A stretch of DNA of 64,000 nucleotides from Plantibacter flavus (lineage in GTDB: Bacteria > Actinomycetota > Actinomycetes > Actinomycetales > Microbacteriaceae). Position 1 is the first letter of the stretch; the number at the start of each line of letters is the position of its first letter. A program made the translations under genes and the position numbers. The stretch covers positions 1 to 64,000 of the forward strand of contig NZ_FXAP01000003.1 in the NCBI RefSeq assembly GCF_900177615.1. Reading direction: 5' to 3'. Positions 1 to 8,857 of this stretch are shown piece by piece. The notes below the pieces were generated by a model, which saw nothing but the letters and a program-made list of their open reading frames with translations, searched no databases and had not been told where the DNA came from.

Positions 1-294
1 CGGAAGCAGTACCGGGTTCCGGCCGATCTGCAGCGCGCGGTCCGCTTGCGAGACGGCACCTGTCGGGCACCGGGGTGCGGCAGGCGCGCCAGAGCCTGCG
101 ACCTCGACCACTCGGTCGCGTGGGACCACGGCGGCACAACAGATGTCGGCAATCTTGCCTGCCTCTGCCGACATCACCATCGCATGAAACACCTCCCCGG
201 GTGGAACCTCGACCACGGACCCGGCGGGGTGCTCGATTGGACGACACCCGACGGGAAACATCACCGGACCGAACCGGACCCCGCGCCGTTCTAA
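1..294 (+). CDS. HNH endonuclease signature protein, C-terminal part (5' end outside window)
   Basis: The frame is open from base 1 to a TAA at 292-294, so only the last 97 codons are present. They contain a zinc-type HNH domain: CRAPGCG followed by CDLDHSVAWDHGG, then NLACLCRHHHRMKH. The paired Cys residues and the D-H/H-H-H pattern are typical of the HNH domain at the end of DUF222 proteins, which exist in many copies in Microbacteriaceae. These proteins are presumed nucleases, but most members are uncharacterised. A tail of about 30 residues follows the HNH core. The family call is inferred because the DUF222 part lies upstream of the window. Confidence 0.8.
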   Translation, partial: RKQYRVPADLQRAVRLRDGTCRAPGCGRRARACDLDHSVAWDHGGTTDVGNLACLCRHHHRMKHLPGWNLDHGPGGVLDWTTPDGKHHRTEPDPAPF

Positions 295-299
295 CCCCC

Positions 300-775
300 G
301 CAGGTCCCCGAGCCAGTCGATGGGTTCCTCGTGGGCACTTCGACAGGCTCAGTGACCGGGCTGGACTGTGCTCGCAAGCTTTTCGGTCCCTGAGCCTGTC
401 GAAGGGCACTCGGGTCGCGCCGCCTCGATGAGCGGGAGAGGAGCACCCGGAACGATGAGGCATCCTCGTGGACACTTCGACAAGCTCAGTGACCGGGAGA
501 GGAGCACCCGGAACGATGAGGTGTCCTCGTGGCCACTTCGACAGGCTCAGTGACCGGGAAACGTTCACCGGCGACGCTGAGGCATCCTCGTGGGCACTTC
601 GACAGGCTCAGTGACCGGGAGAAGTCCACCGGCGACGCTCCGGTCGCTGAGCCTGTCGAAGGGCACCTCGGTTGCTCCGGCTCCGTGGCCGGGAGCGGTA
701 CGGCCGGATCGCTCCGGTCCCTGAGCCTGTCGAAGGGCAGTCGGGGTGCGTTCGCTCGGTACGCGGGAGGACTCC
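300..775. repeat. Cluster of interspersed inverted repeats (CTTCGACAGGCTCAGTGACCGG family)
   Basis: This gap of about 550 bases between genes is filled with copies of a roughly 22-bp element. Forward copies begin near 339, 475, 536 and 597. Reverse copies (GGTCCCTGAGCCTGTCGAAGG) lie near 386, 646 and 717. Forward and reverse copies alternate, so neighbouring copies could form hairpins. The same element recurs near 18.7, 22, 51.6, 59 and 61.8 kb. Short open frames across it are by-products of the repeat. No gene is evident before 847. Confidence 0.85.
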
Positions 776-846
776 CGCCGGCTCACATCGTGTGCCACCG
801 TCCGCAAGCCCCCGACATCGAGGTCCGATCGCGACAGACTGGTCGC

Positions 847-1305
847 ATGAGTTCTGCAGACGACCGCACGACCGACGGCCCCGACGACGCCCACCGAGTA
901 CCCGCAGGGGTCGACGACGCGACCGTGGAAGCGGTCGGCAAAGTGACCGAGGCGCTCGAGGTCGTCGAGCAGGCGCGCGGCATGCTCTACGGCTTCCACC
1001 GACTGACCGGTAAGGCGGACCTCGCGCTCGGCGAAGCCGCGGAGGCCCTCCGCGAGGCAGGACAAGACGCCCTCGCCGACCGGATCGACACCGAGCTGGT
1101 CGGACGCAACGTCATCGACGGACGCTGGACGTTCCAGATCGTCGAGGACTACGACGGCAACTACTGGGAACCGTTCCGCACGCTCGAGGCGGAGGTCCGG
1201 AACGAGCTCGCGGGCGGCCGCCGCCACCTCGCGGAAGCCGCCATGAAGGAGGACCGCCGCACGCACGGCGCGCCCCACCAAGAAGCCACACCGCCGACGG
1301 TCTGA
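847..1305 (+). CDS. Conserved hypothetical protein, 152 aa
   Basis: I do not recognise a named family. The protein is soluble, acidic and mostly helical, with no signal peptide or membrane segment. The middle (about residues 40-85) reads as a helical pair rich in Ala, Glu and Leu. It is followed by a Trp/Tyr-rich patch (DGRWTFQIVEDYDGNYW) and a charged C-terminus. I chose the ATG at 847 because upstream sequence in this frame is interspersed repeat. The gene stands alone between the repeat cluster and a TetR gene on the same strand. Confidence 0.7.
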   Translation: MSSADDRTTDGPDDAHRVPAGVDDATVEAVGKVTEALEVVEQARGMLYGFHRLTGKADLALGEAAEALREAGQDALADRIDTELVGRNVIDGRWTFQIVEDYDGNYWEPFRTLEAEVRNELAGGRRHLAEAAMKEDRRTHGAPHQEATPPTV

Positions 1306-1334
1306 AGCCGCACGGCATCACGGCCGCGTGCCGT

Positions 1335-1340
1335 TAGGCT
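1335..1340 (+). promoter_or_regulatory. -10 box TAGGCT of the TetR gene (leaderless type)
   Basis: TAGGCT lies 7 bases before the ATG at 1348 and no Shine-Dalgarno sequence fits between them. Transcription would start at or next to the start codon. This matches several other regulator genes in the window. Confidence 0.5.
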
Positions 1341-1347
1341 CGATCCG

Positions 1348-1947
1348 ATGACCGATGCACCCGTTTCCCGGACCAAGTTCTCCCGCCAACGGGTGATCGT
1401 CGGAGCCGCCGAGTTCGCCGACACGCACGGCGCCGACGCCCTCACGCTCGCCGCCCTGGCCCGCGAGCTCGACACCTCTGCACCGGCCCTCCTCAAGCAC
1501 GTCCGCAGCACCGAGGACCTCCGCGCCGCCGTCGCCCAGCTCGCCCTCGCCCAACTGGCCAGCGGACTCGACATCGCGACGAACGGACTGAGCGGGTCCA
1601 CCGCACTCACCGCACTGGCCGACGGGTACCGCCGCTTCGCCCTCGCCTATCCCGGTCGGTACGCCCTCGCGTTCTCGACCGAAAACGCCCGTGCCGACAC
1701 CGGCGAGCCTGCTGATCGCGAGCTCGTGATGCTCGTCGAACGCGCACTCGCGGGCCGCGGTCTCGACAGCGTGGCGATGACGGACGCCGGACGCATCGTC
1801 CGGGCAGCACTCCACGGCTTCGTGTCCCTCGAACTCGTCGGCGGCTTCACCCGCGGCGCCGACCCCGCCACCAGCTACGCTGCCCTCGTGGACCTCCTCG
1901 ACCATTCGTCCGTGCTCGGCTCACGCCACCTCCAGGAGACGCCATGA
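1348..1947 (+). CDS. TetR/AcrR family transcriptional regulator
   Basis: This 199-aa protein has a standard TetR plan. An N-terminal helix-turn-helix spans about residues 10-55 (RQRVIVGAAEFADTHG, then TLAALARELDTSAPALLKHV). A helical ligand-binding domain follows, resembling the WHG-type TetR C-terminal domain (LVMLVERALAGRG and a GFVSLELVGGF segment). It ends in a 4-base overlap (ATGA) with the arsenate reductase-like gene, so the two are co-transcribed. The likely role is repression of its own operon. The effector is unknown; nothing identifies it as an ArsR-type arsenic sensor. Confidence 0.88.
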   Translation: MTDAPVSRTKFSRQRVIVGAAEFADTHGADALTLAALARELDTSAPALLKHVRSTEDLRAAVAQLALAQLASGLDIATNGLSGSTALTALADGYRRFALAYPGRYALAFSTENARADTGEPADRELVMLVERALAGRGLDSVAMTDAGRIVRAALHGFVSLELVGGFTRGADPATSYAALVDLLDHSSVLGSRHLQETP

Positions 1948-2546
1948 CCATCACGCCCACCATCCCCACCGTCCTCTTCGTCTGCGTGCACAACGCCGGT
2001 CGCTCCCAGATCGCAGCCGGCTTCCTCGGCGCCCTCGCCGGCGACCGGGTCGAGGTGCTGTCGGCCGGGAGCGAACCGAAGGACCGGATCAACACCGTGG
2101 CGGTGGAGGCGATGGCCGAACACGGTGTCGACATCACCGCAGCCGTGCCCCGCATCCTCACGACCGACGCCGTCCGGGCCTCCGACGCGGTCATCACGAT
2201 GGGCTGCGGCGACGCCTGCCCGATCTTCCCCGGCAAACGCTACGAGGACTGGGAACTCGAGGACCCGGCAGGGCAAGGCATCGAGGCCGTCCGCCGCATC
2301 CGCGACGACATCGAGGAGCGGATCGCCGCGCTGTTCGTCGAGCTCGTGCCCGCCGAGGCGTCCGAGTTCCCGGCCACCATCGGCTCGGTCGCCCACGAAG
2401 CGCTCGGCGCGCACGGCTTCACCCGCTTCGAGCAGCTCACGCGGGTCTCCCCCGCCGCCCTGCTCCGCATCCACGGCGTCGGCCCGAAGGCCGTCGACGT
2501 CCTGACCGGCGAACTCGCAGCACGCTCGCTCGCCTTCGCCTCCTGA
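1944..2546 (+). CDS. Arsenate reductase / low-molecular-weight phosphatase fused to a helix-hairpin-helix domain
   Basis: Residues 7-135 form a thioredoxin-type arsenate reductase/LMW phosphatase domain. The P-loop is CVHNAGRSQ (Cys14 to Arg20, C-x5-R), and a second Cys pair appears in MGCGDACPIFPG, as in arsenate reductases that use an intramolecular Cys relay. The last 60 or so residues are a separate domain: GFTRFEQLTRVSPAALLRI then HGVGPKAVDVL, a helix-hairpin-helix motif like that of small HhH proteins. Ordinary ArsC proteins of about 135 aa lack this tail. The gene overlaps the TetR gene by 4 bases. Arsenate reduction is the family role; the purpose of the HhH tail is unknown. Confidence 0.85.
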   Translation: MTITPTIPTVLFVCVHNAGRSQIAAGFLGALAGDRVEVLSAGSEPKDRINTVAVEAMAEHGVDITAAVPRILTTDAVRASDAVITMGCGDACPIFPGKRYEDWELEDPAGQGIEAVRRIRDDIEERIAALFVELVPAEASEFPATIGSVAHEALGAHGFTRFEQLTRVSPAALLRIHGVGPKAVDVLTGELAARSLAFAS

Positions 2547-2547
2547 G

Positions 2548-2596
2548 CGCGGCCGGCGGCCGGCGCCCGGCGCCCGGCGCCCGGCGTCGGCACGCA
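2548..2596. repeat. Short tandem GGCGCCC heptamers
   Basis: Immediately after the arsenate reductase stop there is a run with three consecutive GGCGCCC units embedded in GCCGGCGGCC sequence. It can form GC-only hairpins and may end transcription, but there is no T-run. This is probably slippage-prone DNA. Confidence 0.5.
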
Positions 2597-2624
2597 ACCC
2601 CATTGCCCAGCGCGACACCCGTCG

Positions 2625-2630
2625 TATCGT
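2625..2630 (+). promoter_or_regulatory. -10 box TATCGT of the small acidic protein gene (leaderless type)
   Basis: TATCGT lies exactly 6 bases before the ATG at 2637 with no ribosome binding site. It supports the small gene as real and as leaderless. Confidence 0.45.
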
Positions 2631-2636
2631 GGTCGT

Positions 2637-2777
2637 ATGAGCAAGCACGCAGCGAACGACGACAACCTTCCCCAGGACCACGAGACCACCGAGGACTCCA
2701 TCGAGCAGGAGGTCGACGGCGAGGACACGTTCCTCCCCGTCGCCGAGCCGACCACCGGTCCCGCTCCCGCCCCGTAA
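2637..2777 (+). CDS. Small acidic protein, 46 aa
   Basis: This is a short open frame from ATG 2637 to TAA 2775-2777. The product is strongly acidic (many Asp and Glu between residues 8 and 30) and ends in a Pro/Ala/Thr tail. It has no Cys, signal peptide or membrane segment, and is probably unstructured. The -10 box at fixed distance and the strict codon bias toward G or C in third positions argue that it is translated. No function can be assigned. Confidence 0.5.
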   Translation: MSKHAANDDNLPQDHETTEDSIEQEVDGEDTFLPVAEPTTGPAPAP

Positions 2778-2804
2778 CCCGAGGCACCTCGAGGACGCCG
2801 CGGA

Positions 2805-3566
2805 TCAGGGGCCGACGAGGGCCTGGAGGTCGCGCAGGGAGCCGTCGAAGACGTTCACATCGATGAACTCCTCCTTGCCGACGTACCCGGGCATCCGTTC
2901 CCGGCTGGTGTACTGCCAGAGGTCCCACGCCCGCCCGCCCGACAGGACCGGCGGCGTGACGACCGAGCGGATCCAGAGCGGGTTCCGCTCGTACGAGCCC
3001 GCGAGGAACGCGTCGTAGTACCGCATGGTCGCGTAGATGATCGGCGGCCGGGCGTAGTGCTCCTCGAGTGCAGCAAGGAGCGGATCGAGTACGGCGGCGA
3101 CCCGCTCCGCACTCGGAGGCGTCCGGCAGTAGTCGGCGTAGCACTCGAGATCGATGGTGATCGGGAGAGCGCCCGCGGTGACCGGCACGGTGTCGAAGAT
3201 GTTCTGCGCCTGCGTCTCGGCCGGGCTGTCGAAGCTCAGGAAGTGGTAGGCCCCGATAAGCAAGCCGGTCTCATCCGCCGCACGCTGCGCGCCCGCCCAG
3301 TTCGCGGCGAACCGTTCGTCCTGATCGCCTGATCCCTCGGTCGCCTTCATGATCGCGAAGTCGATGGGCTGAGCCGAGAGGACGTCCCAGTCGATCTCGC
3401 CCTGGTACGAGGAGACGTCGACACCGCGCACCGCGTACGAGGCGGCCAGGATGGCGTTCGGGCGCACGAGCCCCATGGCGACGAGCGCCGCGCAGATCCC
3501 GCCGATCGCGAGCGTGCCGGCGGCCCCGACGACGAGCGGCCACCAGCGTCTCCAGAATCGGTTCAT
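2805..3566 (-). CDS. Membrane-anchored GH25 family glycoside hydrolase (lysozyme-like)
   Basis: This 253-aa protein begins with a basic N-terminus (MNRFWRRWW) and one hydrophobic segment (about residues 10-33), so it is anchored or secreted. The rest matches glycoside hydrolase family 25: GVDVSSYQGEIDW (about 48-60) with the catalytic-site Asp at 50, FAIMKATEG, GAYHFL, the acidic pair in ITIDLEC (Asp139/Glu141) and a WQYTS segment. GH25 enzymes cleave beta-1,4 bonds between N-acetylmuramic acid and N-acetylglucosamine. Cell-wall remodelling is the probable role. It stands alone, downstream of the molybdate operon on the same strand. Confidence 0.9.
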   Translation of the reverse strand: MNRFWRRWWPLVVGAAGTLAIGGICAALVAMGLVRPNAILAASYAVRGVDVSSYQGEIDWDVLSAQPIDFAIMKATEGSGDQDERFAANWAGAQRAADETGLLIGAYHFLSFDSPAETQAQNIFDTVPVTAGALPITIDLECYADYCRTPPSAERVAAVLDPLLAALEEHYARPPIIYATMRYYDAFLAGSYERNPLWIRSVVTPPVLSGGRAWDLWQYTSRERMPGYVGKEEFIDVNVFDGSLRDLQALVGP

Positions 3567-3611
3567 CGACTCACTCTGTCACGTCTCGGCCGTGTCCCGG
3601 TGCAGGACGCC

Positions 3612-4684
<1,073 letters not shown>

Positions 4685-4688
<4 letters not shown>

Positions 4689-5500
4689 CGCACCACTCCG
4701 GCGACGGTCCGTCCACGCCGGATCGACCCCTGCGCCCCCGCGACGCCGACGACGAGGACGGCCACGACGACGAGGACGAGTGACAGCGCGACCGCGGCGT
4801 CGGGATCGGTCTCGCGCTGCAGGTAGATCTCGAGCGGCAGCGTCCGGGTGACCCCCTGCAAGCTGCCCGCGAAGGTGAGGGTCGCCCCGAACTCGCCGAG
4901 GGCCCGAGCGAACGAGAGGATCGCGCCCGACACGACGGCGGGTGCGAGGAGCGGCAGCGTGACGGTGCGGAAGACGGTGGTGGGACGTGCGCCGAGCGTC
5001 GCGGCGACGGCCTCGTACCGCGAGCCGGTCGTGCGGATCGCCCCCTCGAGGCTCAACACCAGGAACGGCAAGGCGACGAACGTCTGCGCGAGGACGACGG
5101 CGGTCGTGGAGAACGCGATGTCGATCCCGGCATCCGCGAGTGCCGGTCCGAGCAGGCCGAGCCGACCGAAGGTGTAGAGCAGGGCGATCCCGCCGACGAC
5201 GGGCGGGAGCACGAGCGGGAGGAGGACGAGCGACCGCAGCAGCCGTTGCCCCGGGAATCGGGTACGCGCGAGGACGAGGGCGAGCGGCACGCCGAACACG
5301 ATGCAGAGGGCCGTCGCGAGTGACGACGTCCGCAGACTCAACCCGAGCGCCGCGACCGACGACTCCGAGGTGACGAGCGCGCCGAAGTCCGCCCAGTCCA
5401 CCCGCAGGACGATCGCGACGAGCGGCAGCAGGACGAACGCCGCGCCGACCATCGCGACGACGACGATCCAGCGGGGCACCCCCGAGCCGAGGTCCCTCAC
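4685..5500 (-). CDS. modB: Molybdate ABC transporter permease
   Basis: This 271-aa integral membrane protein has about six transmembrane helices. The EAA-type loop for docking the ATPase is visible as [19 protein letters not shown], followed by [19 protein letters not shown] and [12 protein letters not shown], which are typical of ModB/CysT permeases. It lies between modA (4-base gap) and modC (4-base overlap). It forms the membrane channel for molybdate delivered by the lipoprotein ModA. Confidence 0.93.
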
Positions 5501-5504
5501 GGGG

Positions 5505-6320
5505 TCACGGTGCGCCGAAGCCGGCGTCGGCGAGCACCCGCTGTCCCTCGGCGCTCACGACGTAGGCCGCGAAGGCAGCCGCGACGGTGGGGTTCGCACT
5601 CCCTGCGAGCGGCGCGATGGGGTAGGTGTTGACGGCCTCCGACGACTCGGGGAAGGTGATGCCCTCCACGGCGTCGCCGGCCGCGATGACGTCGGTCACG
5701 TAGACGAGGCCCGCATCGGCCTCGCCCGAGGTCACCTTGCCGAGGACGTCGGTCACCGACGACTCCTCGCTGACCGGGCTCAGCGCGACACCCGTGGCCT
5801 CCTCGACGGCGACGGTGGCCGCTCCACAAGGGACCTGCGGCGCGCACACGACCGTCTTGACGCCCGGACGGGCGAGGTCGGCGAAGGTCTTCACGCCGGC
5901 GGGGTTCGACGGGGGCACGGCGATCTGCAGGACGTTGGTCGCGAAGTCGACCGGGTCGCCCTCGACGAGGTCGGCATCGGCGAGCTTCGTCATGTTCTTC
6001 TCGTCTGCGGAGGCGAACACGTCGCCGGGAGCACCGTTCGTGAGCTGCGTGACGAGGTCGGAGGATCCGGCGAAGGTCAGCTCGACGGTCGTGCCGGGGT
6101 GCGCCTCCTCGAAGTCCTCCGCGAGCGCCGTGAAGGTCGTCTTGAGCGACGCCGCCGCGTAGACCGTGATGGAGCCGCTGAGCTCGTCCGCCGTGGCCGA
6201 GGCGGTGGGTGTCGGCGTCGCGGCGGGGGCGGCGCAGGCGGACACTGCGAGCAGGACGCCGGCGCCGAGGGCCAGTGCGCTGAGCAGTCGGAAGGATCGA
6301 CGGGGTGCGGTGCGGTTCAT
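5505..6320 (-). CDS. modA: Molybdate-binding lipoprotein
   Basis: This 271-aa protein has a lipoprotein signal peptide ending in the lipobox LAVSAC (Cys at about 29). It then shows the ModA start pattern [13 protein letters not shown] and [19 protein letters not shown], whose Ser residues and backbone bind the oxyanion, and later APQVPCG and [10 protein letters not shown]. It is anchored outside the membrane and captures molybdate or tungstate. The start overlaps the upstream regulator gene by 4 bases. Confidence 0.93.
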   Translation of the reverse strand: MNRTAPRRSFRLLSALALGAGVLLAVSACAAPAATPTPTASATADELSGSITVYAAASLKTTFTALAEDFEEAHPGTTVELTFAGSSDLVTQLTNGAPGDVFASADEKNMTKLADADLVEGDPVDFATNVLQIAVPPSNPAGVKTFADLARPGVKTVVCAPQVPCGAATVAVEEATGVALSPVSEESSVTDVLGKVTSGEADAGLVYVTDVIAAGDAVEGITFPESSEAVNTYPIAPLAGSANPTVAAAFAAYVVSAEGQRVLADAGFGAP

Positions 6321-6721
6321 GAGCTCGCCTTCGGGGTCTCGATGAGGACCGTCGTGGCCTTCACGACGGCGATGGCCGTGGAGCCGAGTTCGAGACCGAG
6401 TTCGCGGACCGCCTCACTGCTCATGAGCGACACCACCCGGTGCGGCCCGCACTGCAGTTCCACCTGCGCCATGACCGTGTCCATCGTGATGTCGGTGACG
6501 ATGCCGACGAAGCGGTTGCGGGCCGAACGCCCGATCTCCGAAGGGTCGACGGGGAGGACGGCGTTCTGCCGGGCCAGTTGAGCGAGCGACAGGCTGTCGA
6601 CGACGCCACGGCCCGCGTCGTCCTTCGCGCTGACGAGTGCGCCCTGGTCGATCCAACGACGGACGGTGTCGTCGCTGACCCCGAGGAACAGGGCGGCGTC
6701 TCGGATACGGATCTGCGGCAT
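6317..6721 (-). CDS. Molybdenum-type regulator: HTH plus TOBE (Mop) domain
   Basis: This 134-aa protein has two domains. Residues 3-55 form an excisionase/MerR-like helix-turn-helix (IRIRDAALFLGVSDDTVRRW). Residues 68-130 form a single TOBE/Mop domain (NRFVGIVTDITMDTVMAQVEL, written here only as its key stretch), which in this family binds molybdate. It is first in the operon, overlapping modA by 4 bases. It probably senses molybdate and controls the operon. It is not a classical ModE, whose HTH is of winged type. Confidence 0.87.
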   Translation of the reverse strand: MPQIRIRDAALFLGVSDDTVRRWIDQGALVSAKDDAGRGVVDSLSLAQLARQNAVLPVDPSEIGRSARNRFVGIVTDITMDTVMAQVELQCGPHRVVSLMSSEAVRELGLELGSTAIAVVKATTVLIETPKASS

Positions 6722-6727
6722 GGAGTC

Positions 6728-6733
6728 AGGTTA
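6728..6733 (-). promoter_or_regulatory. -10 box TAACCT of the molybdate operon (leaderless type)
   Basis: On the minus strand TAACCT lies 6 bases before the ATG at 6721 (spacer GACTCC). No separate ribosome binding site is seen. Confidence 0.45.
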
Positions 6734-6741
6734 GCGCACGT

Positions 6742-6780
6742 ATTCGCGTGGACATGACCTAGCTGCAACCGCATTCGCGT
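6742..6780. promoter_or_regulatory. Direct repeats ATTCGCGT upstream of the molybdate operon
   Basis: ATTCGCGT occurs at 6742-6749 and again at 6773-6780, 31 bp apart, which is about three helical turns on one DNA face. The nearer copy falls just upstream of the operon -10 box. A binding site for the operon's own HTH-TOBE regulator is plausible but inferred from position only. Confidence 0.35.
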
Positions 6781-6846
6781 TCCGAATCCTCCGCAGCCCA
6801 TCGGCGCTTCGACCCTCCGCGACGCCCACCGCTCCGAAGCATCCGT

Positions 6847-7515
6847 ATGAGATCACGACTGCTCGCCGCCGTCACCCTGCTCGCCCTCGCCACCGGCCTC
6901 ACCGCCTGCGCGTCCCCCGGCGCAGGGACCGGCGGCGCCACGGGCGACGGACCCCTCGTCGCGTTCTATGGCGACTCGTACACCCTCGGCACCGGAGCGA
7001 GCGACCCGGCCGACCGCTGGTCCACCGTCGTCAGCGAGGAACGCGGCTGGCGGGAGTTCAACCCCAGCGTCAACGGCCTCGGATTCGTGAACCACCGCGA
7101 CCGCTTCGGCGACGGCAGCGGTGACCTCCCCTCCCTCATCATCGCCGAGCAGCCCGACATCGTCTTCGTCACGATGGGGCTCAACGACGCGTTCAGCTTC
7201 GACGATGCCGCCGACCGGATCCACGAGCAGATCACGACGGACCTGCAGCGCCTCCGCGACGCCCTCCCGGAGGCCCGCTTCATCGTCGTCGAACCGTTCT
7301 GGTACACCGACGAGCGACCGCAGTCGATCGAGACGATCATCGGCTGGGTGGCCGACGCAGCTCAGGAGATCGACGCCGACACCATCCCCGGGGCGTCGCA
7401 CTGGATCGAGGGGCACCCGGAGTGGATGGCCGCGGACGGCCTCCACCCGAACGACGAGGGGTACGCGGAGATGGCTCGCCGCATGGACACCGAGCTCGAG
7501 CGCCTCGGACTCTGA
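6847..7515 (+). CDS. SGNH/GDSL-family hydrolase lipoprotein
   Basis: This 222-aa protein has an N-terminal lipoprotein signal (LLALATGLTAC, Cys about 21) and an SGNH hydrolase fold. Block I is FYGDSYTLG with the nucleophile Ser, a Gly block is NPSVNGLGF, block III is TMGLNDAF and block V is DGLHPNDEGY with the catalytic Asp/His. These enzymes deacylate sugars, lipids or cell-wall polymers. The substrate cannot be told here. It is transcribed away from the molybdate operon and towards the M23 gene. Confidence 0.88.
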   Translation: MRSRLLAAVTLLALATGLTACASPGAGTGGATGDGPLVAFYGDSYTLGTGASDPADRWSTVVSEERGWREFNPSVNGLGFVNHRDRFGDGSGDLPSLIIAEQPDIVFVTMGLNDAFSFDDAADRIHEQITTDLQRLRDALPEARFIVVEPFWYTDERPQSIETIIGWVADAAQEIDADTIPGASHWIEGHPEWMAADGLHPNDEGYAEMARRMDTELERLGL

Positions 7516-7536
7516 CGACTCGATCAGAGGCGCGGC

Positions 7537-8838
7537 TCAGCCGAGGCGGATGCCCCGGTCCGCCATGAACGGGACCGCGTCGACGCGCGAACCGCCGATC
7601 CTGACCTCGAAGTGCACGTGGCATCCGGTCGAGGCACCCGTCGTTCCGACGAGCGAGATGTTCTGACCGGCGGACACCCGCTGACCCTCGCCGACGAGGA
7701 TGCTGCTGTTGTGCGCGTACCCGGTCATGACGCCGCCGCCGTGGTCGACGAGGACCCAGTTGCCGTAGGTGCCGAGCCAGCCCGCGTAGACGACGGTGCC
7801 GGCGTTCGCGGCGTAGACCGCTCGCCCGCAGCCCGCTCCGATGTCGGTGCCCGAGTGGAACGGGTTGACGCCGGGCACGGGGCGACCGGGTCGCGGTCCG
7901 TAGCTGTCGGTGATCCGGCCGGAGATCGGCAGGGCCCATCCCTGGCTCCCGACGGCACCCGAGGCACCACCACCACCACCTCCGCCGCCACCGCCACCTC
8001 CGCCGCCGGCGTTCGCAGCGGCCTCGGCCGCCGCGCGTGCAGCCTCAGCTGCGGCCGCCGCGGCTGCAGCAGCGGCGGCCGCAGCCGCCTTCACTTCCTC
8101 GCCCTTGCGGTAGTCGGCCTCGGTGGCTGCGCGGTTCTCCTTGAGGACCACGAGCTGGGCCTCGAGCGTCGCGAGGTACTCCTGCTGCTCGGACACGGCG
8201 GTCTCGGCGTCGGCACGGGCTGCGACCGCGTCCCCGAGCGCGGTCTCAGCCGCGGCGGCGAGCTCGCCGAGGGCGGCCTCCGCGATGGTCGCCTGTTCGG
8301 TGAGCAGCGACGCCGTGTTCGCGTCGGTCCTCGCCCGCTCGTAGGTGCCGTCCGTGGACTCGCTGAGCTTCGTGATCGTGCTCAAACGCCCGAGGAGCGA
8401 CTCCGGTTCCTGGCCGTCGAGGAATGCGGCGGTACTGAGGTCGACACTCCCCGACCGCAACCACGCGGCGACGAGCGCGCCGGCCTGGCGTTTGGAGGCC
8501 TGCGCCGCGGTCGTCGCGGCGACGGCCTGCTCACGGAGGGAGACGGCACGGTAGCTCGCCTCGTCGACGGCCAGCTGAGCGGCCTCGTACTCGTCGGCAC
8601 GGAGGACGGCCTCAGCTTCGGCGAGCGCCGCAGCGGTCTTCAGCTGCTGGACCAGCCCCTCGATCTGACCGATGGTCGACTGCTTCGAGGACTCGCTCGA
8701 GCGGGCCGCCTCGACGTCCTCCCAGCTGGGGTACTCCGCAGCGGCGGCCGGCTGGGCGAGACCCATCGAGAGGACGATGACTCCGGCGAGCGCCGCGGCG
8801 ATGGAGGCGCGACGGCGCGCGGGACGGAGGCGTGGCAT
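7537..8838 (-). CDS. Secreted coiled-coil M23 metallopeptidase
   Basis: I place the start at the ATG 8838, giving 433 aa with a signal peptide (IAAALAGVIVLSMGLAQPAAAA). Residues about 37-290 are a long coiled coil starting YPSWEDVEAARSSES. An Ala-rich stretch and a run of 14 Gly follow, then a LytM/M23 domain with zinc ligands in HSGTDIGAG and HVHFEVRIGG. The architecture resembles peptidoglycan hydrolases or their activators (NlpD/EnvC, RipA-like scaffolds). The N-terminal scaffold is closely related to the one in the NlpC/P60 protein at 20455-21747. Confidence 0.9.
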   Translation of the reverse strand: MPRLRPARRRASIAAALAGVIVLSMGLAQPAAAAEYPSWEDVEAARSSESSKQSTIGQIEGLVQQLKTAAALAEAEAVLRADEYEAAQLAVDEASYRAVSLREQAVAATTAAQASKRQAGALVAAWLRSGSVDLSTAAFLDGQEPESLLGRLSTITKLSESTDGTYERARTDANTASLLTEQATIAEAALGELAAAAETALGDAVAARADAETAVSEQQEYLATLEAQLVVLKENRAATEADYRKGEEVKAAAAAAAAAAAAAAEAARAAAEAAANAGGGGGGGGGGGGGGASGAVGSQGWALPISGRITDSYGPRPGRPVPGVNPFHSGTDIGAGCGRAVYAANAGTVVYAGWLGTYGNWVLVDHGGGVMTGYAHNSSILVGEGQRVSAGQNISLVGTTGASTGCHVHFEVRIGGSRVDAVPFMADRGIRLG

Positions 8839-8857
8839 GGTGTCATCGTGGCAGTGG

